Below, piece after piece: positions 9,736-18,117 of a stretch of DNA of 64,000 nucleotides. The stretch lies in NCBI GenBank assembly GCA_024693365.1, contig JAILLF010000058.1, positions 1-64,000 on the forward strand, written 5' to 3'. Made by a program: the position numbers and the translations under genes. How positions within the stretch are numbered: the first letter of the stretch is position 1; every line of letters starts with the position of its first letter. The notes under the pieces were generated by a model. The model was not told the DNA's origin and did no database searches. It saw only the letters and a program-made list of their open reading frames with translations. The stretch comes from Acetatifactor sp. (lineage in GTDB: Bacteria; Bacillota; Clostridia; Lachnospirales; Lachnospiraceae).

Positions 9736-9776
9736 GGTTAAAAAATTAAAGAGGAACCAGAACACAAATGAATAGG

Positions 9777-10367
9777 TTACGTCAGCGGCTTGCCATCTTC
9801 AGAAAGCAGAAGACGCTCCGTCTGACGAACGCTGAGAAGCGCCATGGCTCCGATCAGCGTGAAGATCAGCTCGGGCAACATATATGCACCATTATACAGA
9901 ATGCTGTAGACATAATAATTATCCGTGGTGAAATCTCCCCAAAGAGAGCCTACGCTCTTCCAGATGATGACGCCGCTCAGAAAATGGATGAAAAAGCGAA
10001 GGAATATTGCAAGCGTGATGCCGCCGAGCCAGCCCGCCATCCTTTTTTTCCTGAAGATGCCGGAAATGCCAAGAACGCTGAAGGCCAAAATATAATCCAA
10101 AAGTATGCATGCGATCAGCATGCCGGGAGTCAGTCCCCAGCCAAAGAGACCGTCGTTAATGCCCTGAGCAAATTGGATCATGGAAAACAGGAAGGATACC
10201 GCGAAACCGGCCTTCAGTCCCCTTCGAATGGAAAAGATTGCGAGGGGAAGCATGGAAAGGAGCGTAACGGAACCGCCCCAAGGCAGGTGGATAATACGGA
10301 TAAAGCTTAGAACGGTGGCAAGGGCAAGCATGATTGCGCCCTCTACAAGAATTTTGGTTTTTTTCAT
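9777..10367 (-). CDS. thiT: ThiT-like thiamine transporter (ECF S component)
   Basis: ThiT is the membrane subunit that binds thiamine and works with the shared ECF energy-coupling module, which is not in this window. The 196-residue protein has about six hydrophobic segments and ThiT-type motifs: LPWGGSVTLLSMLP near residue 28, RFFIHFLSGVIIW near 123 and YNGAYMLPE near 158. The TPP riboswitch upstream on the same strand supports thiamine as substrate. The start ATG at 10367 follows AGGAGG and a run of U residues, and that binding site lies in a hairpin (separate entry). Confidence 0.9.
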   Translation of the reverse strand: MKKTKILVEGAIMLALATVLSFIRIIHLPWGGSVTLLSMLPLAIFSIRRGLKAGFAVSFLFSMIQFAQGINDGLFGWGLTPGMLIACILLDYILAFSVLGISGIFRKKRMAGWLGGITLAIFLRFFIHFLSGVIIWKSVGSLWGDFTTDNYYVYSILYNGAYMLPELIFTLIGAMALLSVRQTERLLLSEDGKPLT

Positions 10368-10395
10368 AAAAAAATCCTCCTAACGTTGCAGGAGG
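10368..10395 (-). promoter_or_regulatory. Hairpin covering the thiT ribosome binding site
   Basis: On the minus strand CCTCCT (10395-10390) can pair with AGGAGG (10381-10376) across an 8-base loop, followed by ATTTTTTT and the thiT ATG. AGGAGG is the Shine-Dalgarno sequence. The hairpin plus U-run could act as a terminator, as a translation block, or as both, and is the likely output switch of the TPP riboswitch. Confidence 0.6.
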
Positions 10396-10514
10396 AATCA
10401 CGTCTGGCCGATGCTTAATCTGCGCTCTTTCACGTCTCACGCTTTGGCATATGCCTCGCCTTGGCAAATTCCATGTTTTGGCATATTCCGCGTCGCGGTG
10501 AAATAAATAGCGCT

Positions 10515-10612
10515 TTTTGCTGGCTCTGCTTCCTTCCGCCGGTATTATCCGGTTCAAGTAATGAGGGTCTTCAAGGGCTATCCCTTAAATCTCAGCGACG
10601 TGCTCCCCTAGC
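10515..10612 (-). ncRNA. TPP riboswitch (thi box)
   Basis: Reading the minus strand from about 10612 shows the conserved TPP aptamer blocks in order: AGGGGAGC, GCTGAGA, the ACCCT segment, ACTTGAACCGGATAATACCGGC and GGAAGGAAGCA. The aptamer precedes thiT by about 150 bases. The spacer contains partly repeated TTGGCATAT words and the SD-covering hairpin. Repression by thiamine pyrophosphate is expected from the family. Confidence 0.92.
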
Positions 10613-10647
10613 TTATATTTTTCTGACGCCCGTGCGTCACTTTTATG

Positions 10648-10676
10648 ACTATAAATCAGCCTGCAAAAATTGTCAA
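10648..10676 (-). promoter_or_regulatory. Promoter of the riboswitch-thiT unit
   Basis: On the minus strand TTGACA (10676-10671) and TATAGT (10653-10648) are separated by 17 bp, about 35 bases upstream of the TPP aptamer. This is a near-consensus housekeeping sigma promoter. Confidence 0.75.
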
Positions 10677-10743
10677 GCATCTTTTTCATGTTTTTTATCT
10701 CACATTTGCTCATGGAATTGTTATGCCATTCATGAAAATACGC

Positions 10744-10772
10744 TTGCAACTTTGTCCTGTAAAGTATATAAT
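10744..10772 (+). promoter_or_regulatory. Promoter of the MoxR-DUF4132 operon
   Basis: TTGCAA (10744-10749) and TATAAT (10767-10772) are separated by 17 bp. No other gene lies between it and the MoxR gene at 10898, so it probably drives the 14-kb operon. Confidence 0.75.
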
Positions 10773-10897
10773 TTTTTTAGAGTTGAACCGCTATGCACGA
10801 AGGCGTAGCGGTTATTTTTGTAGCGAGGAAGGAAACCAAGCACCAAATCTATTTCAAAAACCAATCCAGAAAACCCGATGAAGATGAGGATGAGAAG

Positions 10898-12013
10898 ATG
10901 AGCGAAACGAAGATGATGAGACCACCCATGGAGGTGCAATATCGTGAGGAACTGGAAGCCTTGGCTGCCAATGACGCGGCGCGAAAGCCCATTGGCTGGA
11001 AGCTTTCACCGCAGGCCGTGCGGACGTTTATCCTGGGCAGCAGAAAGCCCATTCTCCATAACGGCAAAGAGATCACGATCAAGAAAAAATACTATGGCAA
11101 CGACACTCTGATCGAGCGCTGCATCGTGACGCTGGCGGGAAACCGCGGACTCATGCTGGTCGGTGAACCGGGCACGGCGAAATCCATGCTCTCGGAGCTT
11201 TTGTCCGCAGCCATTTCTGGCTGCAGTACCAATACGATCCAGGGCACGGCGGGAACGACGGAGGACATGATCAAATACTCCTGGAATTACGCGATGCTTC
11301 TGGACCGCGGTCCCGTGAAGGAGGCGCTGGTGCCGTCGCCGTTATACGTGGGAATGGAGAAGGGGATCCTGACCCGTTTTGAGGAGATCACGAGAACGCC
11401 TGCGCAGATCCAGGACAGCCTGATCAGCGTGCTCAGCGACAAGGTGCTCAACGTGCCGGAGCTTGGCGACGGCGGCCTTTTGTTTGCCAAGCAGGGCTTT
11501 AACGTCATCGGTACGGCAAACACGAGGGACAAGGGCGTGAACGAGATGAGCTCCGCCCTCAAGCGCCGTTTCAATTTCGAGACGGTTCTGCCCGTGCGGG
11601 AAGTGGCTTTGGAAAAGCAGATCATCCTTCAGGAAGTAGAGAAGCTGACGAAGGAGAATCAGATTGAGATGTCGGTGGACGAGGCAGCGGCAGAGGTGCT
11701 GGCTTCTACGTATCATGAGCTGCGCGAGGGCGTTTCCTCCATGGGACATCAGATCGACAGGCCTTCCGCAGTTATGAGCACGGCAGAGGCGGTTTCCGTC
11801 TATTATCAGACCATGATGAGCGCATATTATTACGGTGATTCTAGGATCAGCATGGATGCGATGGTGCAGAACCTTGTGGGCGCGGTGGCGAAGGAAAATG
11901 GCGATGATCTGCCGAAGGTCCGCAGTTATTTCCAGACGGTGATTCGCGATAAGAGTGCAAAAGAGGGCGGCATATGGAACGCATATTACGAGGCGAAGAA
12001 ATATCTAGGCTGA
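10898..12013 (+). CDS. MoxR-family AAA+ ATPase (YehL-like)
   Basis: This is a predicted cytoplasmic AAA+ ATPase of the MoxR/RavA/dynein-like branch, 371 residues. It has Walker A GEPGTAKS (G89-S96, K95), a Walker B-like segment GILTRFEEI, sensor 1 VIGTANTRDKG and LKRRFNFETV. MoxR ATPases typically act as chaperone-like remodelers with a VWA partner, and a VWA gene lies two genes downstream. I chose ATG 10898 (MSETKMM) after GAGGA; a longer frame begins at 10793 but sits within the leader close to the -10 box. The set ATPase-DUF5682-VWA-SWIM-DUF4132 matches the E. coli yehL-M-P-Q-I genes in order of types and approximate sizes. Confidence 0.85.
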   Translation: MSETKMMRPPMEVQYREELEALAANDAARKPIGWKLSPQAVRTFILGSRKPILHNGKEITIKKKYYGNDTLIERCIVTLAGNRGLMLVGEPGTAKSMLSELLSAAISGCSTNTIQGTAGTTEDMIKYSWNYAMLLDRGPVKEALVPSPLYVGMEKGILTRFEEITRTPAQIQDSLISVLSDKVLNVPELGDGGLLFAKQGFNVIGTANTRDKGVNEMSSALKRRFNFETVLPVREVALEKQIILQEVEKLTKENQIEMSVDEAAAEVLASTYHELREGVSSMGHQIDRPSAVMSTAEAVSVYYQTMMSAYYYGDSRISMDAMVQNLVGAVAKENGDDLPKVRSYFQTVIRDKSAKEGGIWNAYYEAKKYLG

Positions 12014-14532
12014 TGGATGCAGCCTGCAGCCTGCAGGGAAACGCCTTTTATTTCCCGGTAAGGCATCACAGCCCCGCCTGTTCCCTGCACCTCAAAAAGG
12101 TGATCGCATCATATCAGCCGGATTGCATTTTGATCGAAGGTCCGGAAAATGCAAATGATCTTACGGACGACATGACGGATCCGGCGACCCAGGCGCCTTT
12201 TTGCATCTATTATTCCTACCGGGATAAGAAGGGCCTGATCGATGAAGACAAAGGGGATTACCGTTGCTATTATCCTTTCCTGGATACGTCGCCCGAGCTT
12301 GTGGCGCTCAGGGAGGGAAGGGCGGCAGGCATTCCGGCGCGTTTTATGGATCTGCCCTATGAGGAGATTCTGATCGCGGAGAAGGAAGGCAAGGGGCTTA
12401 GAAAACAGGACGATAAAAATAGCTATAACGATGACGCGTATCTCTCCGAGAATGCCTTTATCCAAGGCGTCGTGGAGCGCAGCGGATACAGAAGCTTTGA
12501 CGAATTCTGGGAGCGTCATTTTGAAATGCAGGGCATGATCGGGGAGACGGAGGAGTTTCTTGCGGACGTGCTTCATTACTGCGTGCTTTCACGCGCCAAT
12601 ACCGGCGCAGAGACCATGGAGGAGGACGGATGCCTTGCCAGGGAAGCTTACATGCGCGCGCAGATTGCGGATGCGCTTGGAAAGCATCAAAAAGTGCTTG
12701 TCGTGACGGGAGGCTTCCACGTGGCGGGCCTTGTGGATCCCGCGCAGTGGCTGCTTCGTGAGGGAGGAGCCGGCGCAAATGCGATTGCCATCGGCGGCGA
12801 CTTGTTTGGCGACGAGATTCCCCAAGGGCTTCTTGCAAGGCATGCAGAGAATAAGCTCCACTCCATCGACGCACAGGATAAGGGCGTGTATCTCATGTCC
12901 TATTCCATGGAGGCGGCGGACCGTTTGAACGGGTATTGCAGCGGCATGCCGCATCCCATGTTTTACCAAAGAATCTGGGAGTCCATGCAGGAGCAGCAAA
13001 CGACCGGAGGAACGAATCTGCAGGAGGATGCCGGAAATATCGAAAACGCCGAAGCAACCGGAAATGCCGGGAAAATCGAAAATACCGGCCAGATCTATGA
13101 GCAGGTGATTCTGCAGTTTTTGGTGGAGGTTGGAAAGCGCGTGCGCCAAAAGGAAGGATATCCTTCCACGTTTGACGAGATCTGTGCGCTGAACATGTGC
13201 CTTAACCTGGCGCGCCTTCGCGGAAAGCCGTTCCCGGGCGTTTATGAGCTTACGGACGCCGTGCTGTCCAATTACGTAAAGGGAGAGTATCAGCTTGCCA
13301 CGGACCGCCCCATGCGCGTGCTCCGCGAAAGGCTTACCGGCAATCGCATAGGAAAGCTTTTGGAGAGTGCTAAGCTGCCGCCCCTTTGCAATGATTTTGA
13401 GAAGCTCTGTCATACGTATCGCCTGGACGTGCACGCATCGACGAGGAAGGAACTGACGCTTTCCCTCTTTGGGAAAAAGCGGCACCGTGAAATCAGCGCC
13501 TTCTTGTATCGCATGGATTTTCTTGGAACGGAGTTTGCCGTCCGGAAGAAGGGACCGAACCTTCGTCTTCGAAAGGATCGCAACCTGATCCGAGAAATTT
13601 GGGAATATCATTACAAGCCCCAGGTGACAAGCGCCCTGATCGAGGCTTCCGTTTACGGAGGAACGCTCGAGGAGGCATGCCGGTCCCTTGTGGATAAGCA
13701 ATTTCAGGAGGAAACGGACGCGGGCGCGGCTTCTTCTCTGGTGGTGAGAATGTTTGAGATGGACCTGGATTTTGGAAAGGCCGGGATATGGGAAAAGCTC
13801 AATGAGATCATACAGGCGAGCGAGGATTTCTTCTCGCTGACCAAGACCTTTTCCAATCTGGGGATGCTCATTGACGTAAAAGAACTCTATGGGTATGAAA
13901 CGGACCTGATCCCCCTGCGGGATCTTGTCGTGCAAAAGCTTTTGGCACTTTTGGGGCATCTTACGAACGTGAAGGATGAGGATGCGCAAAAGGTGTTGGA
14001 AGCATTGAAGGAGCTCTACCGCACCTTCCTCCGGAGCCACATGGCGGAGGAGCAGAGGTATTTTATCGAAATCCTTGAAAAGATGTCGAAGTCGGCAGAT
14101 CTAAACGCCTTGCTTTCCGGCGGCGTAAACGGACTGCTCTTTGCGTATGGAGAGGTCTCGTCGGAGGAGATCGCGGAGACGACGAGGGGATATCTTCTGG
14201 CATCAGGGGAAAAGGCAGGAAAGGCGGCAGAATTCGTGCGCGGACTTTTCTACGTGGCCCGTGACGTGATTTTTGCGTGGGAAGGCATGATCGACATGCT
14301 GGATGACTTTTTGCTTCGGACGGGGTACGAGGATTTCTTGAAAATATTACCGCAGCTCCGCCTGGCATTTAGCTTTTTTACGCCGACGGAAATGGACCGC
14401 CTGGCATCCAAGGTTGCCGGAAAATACGGTCTTAAGACGGCGGAATTTGAGGACCTGAAAGCAGTCAGCGCCGAGGAGTTTGCCTACGGAAAGGCGCTGG
14501 AAGAGCGCATCCTGCAAAAAAACATGACATAG
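11974..14532 (+). CDS. DUF5682 family protein (YehM-like)
   Basis: This 852-residue soluble protein has the DUF5682 N-terminal signature FPVRHHSPACS followed by CILIEGPENAND. No enzymatic activity has been assigned to the family as far as I know. Other recognisable blocks are VVTGGFHVAGL (about residue 246) and a helical C-terminal half. A low-complexity insertion (about 13020-13100, repeats of GNxENxx type) interrupts it. The ATG at 11974 overlaps the ATPase gene by 40 bp; an alternative ATG at 12013 (MDAACSLQ) overlaps the stop codon by one base and is also plausible. The overlap argues for coupled translation with the MoxR gene. Confidence 0.8.
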   Translation: MERILRGEEISRLMDAACSLQGNAFYFPVRHHSPACSLHLKKVIASYQPDCILIEGPENANDLTDDMTDPATQAPFCIYYSYRDKKGLIDEDKGDYRCYYPFLDTSPELVALREGRAAGIPARFMDLPYEEILIAEKEGKGLRKQDDKNSYNDDAYLSENAFIQGVVERSGYRSFDEFWERHFEMQGMIGETEEFLADVLHYCVLSRANTGAETMEEDGCLAREAYMRAQIADALGKHQKVLVVTGGFHVAGLVDPAQWLLREGGAGANAIAIGGDLFGDEIPQGLLARHAENKLHSIDAQDKGVYLMSYSMEAADRLNGYCSGMPHPMFYQRIWESMQEQQTTGGTNLQEDAGNIENAEATGNAGKIENTGQIYEQVILQFLVEVGKRVRQKEGYPSTFDEICALNMCLNLARLRGKPFPGVYELTDAVLSNYVKGEYQLATDRPMRVLRERLTGNRIGKLLESAKLPPLCNDFEKLCHTYRLDVHASTRKELTLSLFGKKRHREISAFLYRMDFLGTEFAVRKKGPNLRLRKDRNLIREIWEYHYKPQVTSALIEASVYGGTLEEACRSLVDKQFQEETDAGAASSLVVRMFEMDLDFGKAGIWEKLNEIIQASEDFFSLTKTFSNLGMLIDVKELYGYETDLIPLRDLVVQKLLALLGHLTNVKDEDAQKVLEALKELYRTFLRSHMAEEQRYFIEILEKMSKSADLNALLSGGVNGLLFAYGEVSSEEIAETTRGYLLASGEKAGKAAEFVRGLFYVARDVIFAWEGMIDMLDDFLLRTGYEDFLKILPQLRLAFSFFTPTEMDRLASKVAGKYGLKTAEFEDLKAVSAEEFAYGKALEERILQKNMT

Positions 14533-14583
14533 AACGAAGACGGCAGTGGAATTGACAAAGAGTTGAAAGGTGAGCTTAGTAGA

Positions 14584-15726
14584 ATGGAGCATGTCCGGAA
14601 TACCGAACAATTGAATAAATGGCGGCTGATGCTTGGACGCTATGCGGACGGACAGATTTCCTTTGGCAAGGGAAGCCAGACGTTCCAGGACATGGACAAT
14701 GTGCTCGACTATCTGTATTCCCGTGAGTACGGGGAGGACGAGGGCGTGCGTGATCCCAAGGAACTCACGGGCGGAAACGGGCAATCCCAGCTGACGGTGT
14801 CCAAGTGGATTAATGAGGTGAACCGCCTCTTCCCCAAAGAGACCATCGAGGTGCTTGAAAAGGAAGCCTTGGACCGCTACGGCATGACGGAGCTTTTGAC
14901 GGATGAGTCCGTGCTGGAAAAGCTAGAGCCCAATCAGGAGCTCTTAAAGCTGATCATTCAGTTAAAGGGACTGATGAGTCCCAAGGTCCTGCAGGCGGCA
15001 AAGGAGATCGTCCGAAGAGTCGTGGAGGAGCTTCGCAAGAAATTTGAGCAGGAGGTCCGGCAGAGCCTTACGGGAAGGATTGACAAGAACCATGAAAATC
15101 CCGTGGCAACGGCCAGAAATCTTGACGTGAAGACGACGATCCTTCGGAACCTTAAGCATTATGACAAGGAAAAGCAAAGACTCGTTCTGGAGAAGGTCTA
15201 CTTTTTTTCCCGGGTTAGGCACAGCGTTACGTGGGACGTGGTGATCTGCGTGGACGAGAGCGGATCCATGCTGGATTCCGTCATTCACAGCTCCGTCATG
15301 GCGGGCATCTTTGCCTCTCTTCCCATGCTGGAGACAAAGCTTGTGATCTTTGACACAAACGTGGTGGATCTAAGCGAATCCGTGGATGACGCCGTGGAGA
15401 CGCTGATGAGCGTACAGCTTGGCGGCGGCACGGACATCGGCAAGGCCATGCGCTATTGCGAGACGCTGGTAAAGAATCCGGAGAAAACCATCTTTGTGCT
15501 TGTGACGGATCTCTACGAGGGAGGAAGACCGCAGGAGATGTATGCCTGCGCCAGAGGGCTTGTGGAAGCAGGCGTGAAGGTGATGATCCTCACTGCGTTA
15601 GATAAAGAGGCCAATCCCAATTACAACAGGTCGGCTGCCGCAAAGATGGCGTCTCTCGGGGCACACGTGGGAGCCATGACGCCGGGAGAATTGGCCGCGT
15701 GGGTGGGAGGTATCATCCATGAGTGA
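14584..15726 (+). CDS. VWA domain protein (YehP-like)
   Basis: This 380-residue cytoplasmic protein has a helical N-terminal half and a C-terminal von Willebrand A domain. The MIDAS metal motif is intact: D224-E-S-G-S, then GGGTDIGKAM and a VTDLYEGG strand. VWA proteins of MoxR systems bind the ATPase and present substrates. Length and domain order match E. coli YehP. I chose ATG 14584 over the in-frame TTG at 14563 because AAAGGTGAG lies at suitable distance. Its 3' end overlaps the SWIM gene start by 8 bp (ATGAGTGA), which indicates tight coupling. Confidence 0.85.
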   Translation: MEHVRNTEQLNKWRLMLGRYADGQISFGKGSQTFQDMDNVLDYLYSREYGEDEGVRDPKELTGGNGQSQLTVSKWINEVNRLFPKETIEVLEKEALDRYGMTELLTDESVLEKLEPNQELLKLIIQLKGLMSPKVLQAAKEIVRRVVEELRKKFEQEVRQSLTGRIDKNHENPVATARNLDVKTTILRNLKHYDKEKQRLVLEKVYFFSRVRHSVTWDVVICVDESGSMLDSVIHSSVMAGIFASLPMLETKLVIFDTNVVDLSESVDDAVETLMSVQLGGGTDIGKAMRYCETLVKNPEKTIFVLVTDLYEGGRPQEMYACARGLVEAGVKVMILTALDKEANPNYNRSAAAKMASLGAHVGAMTPGELAAWVGGIIHE

Positions 15727-17662
15727 CATTCTGCGGTTTTTGAAAACAATTGATGATGAATACTTGATCGGTCTGTCAAATAAAGGCATTGTAAAGCGCT
15801 CCTACAAGGATTTGGAGACTACGGACGTGCAGGTCACGGAGCAGGGCGAAGAGATCCTGGGACAGTGCGGAGACGTGCAGGTCACGCTAAGGCTCCCCAT
15901 CACAAACAGTGCATGCAGCTGCCCCTCAACCAGTATCTGCAAGCACGTGATCATGACAATCCTCGCGGCACGGAAGGCTACAGAGAGCGCCGGGGGAGCA
16001 GGCCCGGCCACCGCAAGTGCCGGGGAAAGTGCCGCCGCAGGTGCCGGGGAAAGTGCCGCCGCAAGCGCCATGGGAGTAGGCCCGGTCGCCGCAAGCGCCA
16101 TGGGAGTAGGCCCGGTCGCCGCAAATGCCGGAAGCCCCAGGGAAACAGCCGCAGGGAGCACCGTGGAGGCAGGTTCGGCCGCCGAAAATCCCGCGGGAAG
16201 TTCCTCGGAGAGCACCGAGGGAAAGGTCGCAGGGAGCACCGTGGAAACAGACCTGGCTGCCATGCAGGCCATGGAAAACGTGGGGCGAACGGAAATCGAA
16301 CCCAAGGACGAGCTCCTTGAAGTTCCTGTGGAGCGCATGAAAAAGAGCGTTGGCAATAAGGATTGGATCAAACTTCTGACACAGACAGACTTTGCGCAGG
16401 ACTTTGAGATGACCGAGGGGAAGATGCTCACCGTTTGCAACCTGAAAACGAACGTGACGGTAAAGCTTTGTTTTCCATTAGAGCTATCCACCTGCAGCGC
16501 CTGCCACGATGACAAGCTCTGCGTTCACAAGGCGGCTGCGCTCCTGGCATATCAGGTGAAAAAGGGCACGACGGCCGTGGAAGAATTGATGGACGCGGCG
16601 GCGCAGCAGACGGAAGAGTTTGATGAAGAGAGCGTGCCGGATACGCTTGCGGACCTTCGCATTTTTCTGGAGGATCTTCTGATGGCGGGAAGCGCAAGGC
16701 TTTCGCCCGAAACGCCCCTTGGCTTGGAACGCCTGGCGCTCCGGGCTCATAACGCGAGGCTCCCGGATCTGGAGGAGAAGCTTCGCGTCCTTGCGGAGAG
16801 CGTTGCAGGGTATCTTGGCAGAAATGCAAAGATTACGGCATCTGACCTGATGCGCAAGATCGCGGAATGCTATGGACTTGCGGAGCGCATGGAAAGCATG
16901 ATCGCAGAGGGAAAACCCGTATATTCCCTTGCAGGAGCCTTCCGCTCGGATTACGTGGACGTTCCGGAGCTTTTGCTCCACGGCGTTGGAATGCGCGCGT
17001 TTGAAAGTGCGACCGGTTATGCGGGAAAGACGCTCTACTTTTTCGAAGAAAAATCGAGAATGTTTTACACGTATACGGTTGCAAGACCGACAATCTATGA
17101 GAAGGGGACGAGAAAAGGCCGTGCGGCGGAGTCGGTTCCCTGGGGGCTAAATTGTTCGCTCTCACAGCTTTCCACGGCAACGGTCCGGCTTCGCGGCGGC
17201 AAGGCCAACGCAGGCAGGCGCCTGTCCTCCACAAGCGCGGCGCACGCGGACCTGATCACGGTGAGCGGCACGTTGCCGGAGGGGATTGATGAGACAATCT
17301 ATGATGATTTTGAAGCGCTCTGGCAGGCTTACCTTGCAAAGACTAGGGAGACGGAGGAAGAGCTTCCGGAGGCGGACAAGCTTTTTCTCATAAGACCCGC
17401 TGAGATGCTTGACGTGCATTATGACGAGGTAAACCAAAAGCTTGTCTTTTGGCTGGAAGACCTTGGCGGCAGGCGGCTTCGGGGTGAACTCGCTTATTCC
17501 AAACAGGAGGAAATGGCCATCCGAAGCCTGGAGAGGCTGGAGAAAAAGCTTCAGAGAAAGGAAGAAGAAATGCCGGTATTCCTTGGCATTTTCTATGCAT
17601 CGGAGGGCGAGTGCTGCTTCTATCCCATAGAAACCATAGAGGGAAAGAGGCTTATGGAATAA
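15719..17662 (+). CDS. SWIM zinc-finger protein (YehQ-like)
   Basis: This 647-residue protein has a SWIM zinc finger, C66-x-C68-x5-C74-x-H76, a fold expected to bind DNA or protein. A second C-x2-C...C-x-H cluster (CSACHDDKLCVH, about residues 260-271) looks like another zinc site. Between them lies an Ala/Gly/Ser-rich low-complexity insertion (about 15981-16260) that includes a 30-bp direct duplication and is much more GC-rich than its surroundings. The rest is helical and has no motif I can name. Translation is coupled to the VWA gene by the 8-bp overlap. The partner set suggests it is the nucleic-acid or target-recognition part of the MoxR-VWA system; that is inference. Confidence 0.8.
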   Translation: MSDILRFLKTIDDEYLIGLSNKGIVKRSYKDLETTDVQVTEQGEEILGQCGDVQVTLRLPITNSACSCPSTSICKHVIMTILAARKATESAGGAGPATASAGESAAAGAGESAAASAMGVGPVAASAMGVGPVAANAGSPRETAAGSTVEAGSAAENPAGSSSESTEGKVAGSTVETDLAAMQAMENVGRTEIEPKDELLEVPVERMKKSVGNKDWIKLLTQTDFAQDFEMTEGKMLTVCNLKTNVTVKLCFPLELSTCSACHDDKLCVHKAAALLAYQVKKGTTAVEELMDAAAQQTEEFDEESVPDTLADLRIFLEDLLMAGSARLSPETPLGLERLALRAHNARLPDLEEKLRVLAESVAGYLGRNAKITASDLMRKIAECYGLAERMESMIAEGKPVYSLAGAFRSDYVDVPELLLHGVGMRAFESATGYAGKTLYFFEEKSRMFYTYTVARPTIYEKGTRKGRAAESVPWGLNCSLSQLSTATVRLRGGKANAGRRLSSTSAAHADLITVSGTLPEGIDETIYDDFEALWQAYLAKTRETEEELPEADKLFLIRPAEMLDVHYDEVNQKLVFWLEDLGGRRLRGELAYSKQEEMAIRSLERLEKKLQRKEEEMPVFLGIFYASEGECCFYPIETIEGKRLME

Positions 17663-17681
17663 GGCATTCCACGTATCGCGT

Positions 17682-17759
17682 GAAGGGAAAGGAATTAAAG
17701 AGAAGGTGAAGGGAAAGGAATCATAGAGAAGGCGAAGGGGAAAGGATCGAAGAGAAGGT
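17682..17759 (+). repeat. 26-bp tandem repeat at a gene start
   Basis: GAAGGG-type units begin at 17682, 17708 and 17734, with a fourth partial unit at 17760, exactly 26 bp apart. Each full unit contains AGAGAAGGTGAAGG or a close variant. The last junction supplies the GTG start of the next gene, so the array has duplicated the translation-start region. Confidence 0.8.
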
Positions 17760-18099
17760 GAAGGAGAGGCGGATTCGGGAAGAACTGACAAACGTAAGGG
17801 AACTGTTGGCAGATCTGTTCCAGAGCGGACTGATGAATGCGCCGGAGAGTCTGCAAAAACGGCTTAGCCGGGAGGAAACGTACGTAAGGCAATATGGCAT
17901 GGACTGGCTGGCAGACAGACTTAAGGAGCTTTTGGAACAATTGGAGAAACGAAGACACGTGATCGGCAGTGAGAACGCAGTGGAGGTTTGCAGCCTGTTT
18001 TGCAAGATTTCTGCCTTCGTGGAAGAAGGGATCCGGCAGAGCGGCCTTGACGAGGCCGGGATCCGGATCAGTCAAAAAGAATGGGAACAGGAAGACTAA
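17758..18099 (+). CDS. Small helical protein of the MoxR-DUF4132 operon
   Basis: This 113-residue, highly charged and probably all-helical protein has no signal peptide and no recognised family. The start is GTG within a purine-rich repeat, with no clear Shine-Dalgarno, so its translation level may depend on the repeat. It lies 95 bp after the SWIM gene and 18 bp before the DUF4132 gene. Residues include SRLE-like basic and acidic stretches (KELLEQLEKRR near 60). It may be an accessory subunit of the operon; this is position-based inference. Confidence 0.6.
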   Translation: MKERRIREELTNVRELLADLFQSGLMNAPESLQKRLSREETYVRQYGMDWLADRLKELLEQLEKRRHVIGSENAVEVCSLFCKISAFVEEGIRQSGLDEAGIRISQKEWEQED

Positions 18100-18117
18100 G
18101 AAGGGGAGGAAAATCAA

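Noticed and set aside
10793..10897. Upstream extension of the MoxR ORF
   Set aside because: It starts about 20 bases after the -10 box, has no ribosome binding site, and lacks family similarity; ATG 10898 is better.
12589..14040. 483-residue minus-strand ORF inside the DUF5682 gene
   Set aside because: It is a shadow frame of a gene with clear family motifs and operon context; no promoter or binding site supports it.
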